Shown one piece after another: positions 6,028-6,161 of a stretch of 6,161 bases of DNA. Position numbers and translations under genes: made by a program. The stretch's first letter is position 1. Every line of letters begins with the position of its first letter. Below the pieces are notes generated by a model. The model was given only the letters and a program-made list of their open reading frames with translations. It ran no database searches and was not told the DNA's origin. Origin of the DNA: Nostoc cf. edaphicum LEGE 07299. Lineage in GTDB: Bacteria; Cyanobacteriota; Cyanobacteriia; Cyanobacteriales; Nostocaceae. Location of the stretch: contig NZ_JADEXF010000243.1 of the NCBI RefSeq assembly GCF_015207245.1, forward strand, positions 1-6,161, in the 5' to 3' direction.

Positions 6028-6148
6028 ATAGGAATCGTATTTGATTTTTGAAATTATCTGTGTGGGCGGGGAGTAGGGAGTAGGGAATAAGGAATTAGGC
6101 TTTTCGATCTGTACCGAGCTTTTTCAGAAATCAAATATTAGTCCTATA
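6027..6148. mobile_element. MITE-like element, copy 2, inserted in the methylase gene
   Basis: The left arm from 6027, TATAGGAATCGTATTTGATT, and the right arm read from 6148 on the minus strand, TATAGGACTAATATTTGATT, match at 23 of the first 27 positions, extending through TGAAA. The element is about 120 bases, non-coding, with TA at both outer ends (6027-6028 and 6147-6148), which suggests a TA target duplication. It shares its arm consensus with copy 1 at 5252-5356, so both belong to one family mobilised by a transposase elsewhere. It separates the NPPY motif of the methylase from whatever lay upstream. Confidence 0.72.
6071..6098 (+). repeat. Heptanucleotide tandem repeat (STRR type), four units
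   Basis: Four 7-base units follow each other: GAGTAGG, GAGTAGG, GAATAAG, GAATTAG. Short tandem heptanucleotide repeats of this style are widespread in heterocyst-forming cyanobacteria. Here the array occupies the centre of the MITE-like element between its two arms, so it was either carried by the element or grew within it. Confidence 0.7.
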
Positions 6149-6161
6149 GTAGGTAAGGAAA

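Noticed and set aside
1..6161. CRISPR array, tRNA or rRNA genes
   Set aside because: I found no regularly spaced direct repeats with spacers and no tRNA or rRNA-like conserved segments on either strand.

Overview
The window looks like chromosome or plasmid DNA from a filamentous cyanobacterium of the Nostoc/Anabaena/Calothrix type. The reasons are moderately AT-rich DNA, an adjacent xisH-xisI pair (a family largely confined to cyanobacteria), one HIP1 octamer (GCGATCGC, 4709-4716), a run of heptanucleotide tandem repeats of the STRR kind, and dense small mobile-element debris. The species call is inference.

Layout. Positions 1-1169 (+) hold a decayed IS4-superfamily transposase, cut by the window edge and broken by two in-frame stops and one frameshift. 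A short orphan frame of unknown function (1153-1365, +) touches its 3' end. Positions 1366-1668 hold no intact gene, only two possible remnants and one small hairpin. From 5109 down to 1669 four minus-strand genes lie head to tail: a Ro60-like protein (helical domain plus vWA domain), xisH, xisI, and a protein resembling ARPP-2 proteins with a C-terminal FIS-type helix-turn-helix. xisH and xisI overlap by 13 bases, and the other gaps are 55 and 27 bases, so this is very probably one operon. Upstream (5110-5454) are a strongly self-complementary segment just before the Ro-like gene and a 105-base MITE-like foldback element. Positions 5361-6161 carry a tiny minus-strand frame, the 3' part of an N6-adenine DNA methylase, and a second MITE-like element inserted exactly where the methylase catalytic motif begins.

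Most interesting point. The Ro-like gene is preceded on its own strand by an 87-nt segment whose ends pair over about 27 nt in one continuous register. Bacterial Ro proteins bind Y RNAs, which are often encoded next to the ro gene, so this is a candidate Y-RNA-like RNA. The operon would then link a Ro-like RNA-binding protein, a nuclease-fold XisH with its partner XisI, and a DNA-binding ARPP-2-like protein. The joint function is not known. An RNA quality-control, stress or conflict system is a reasonable inference but is not proven by the sequence.
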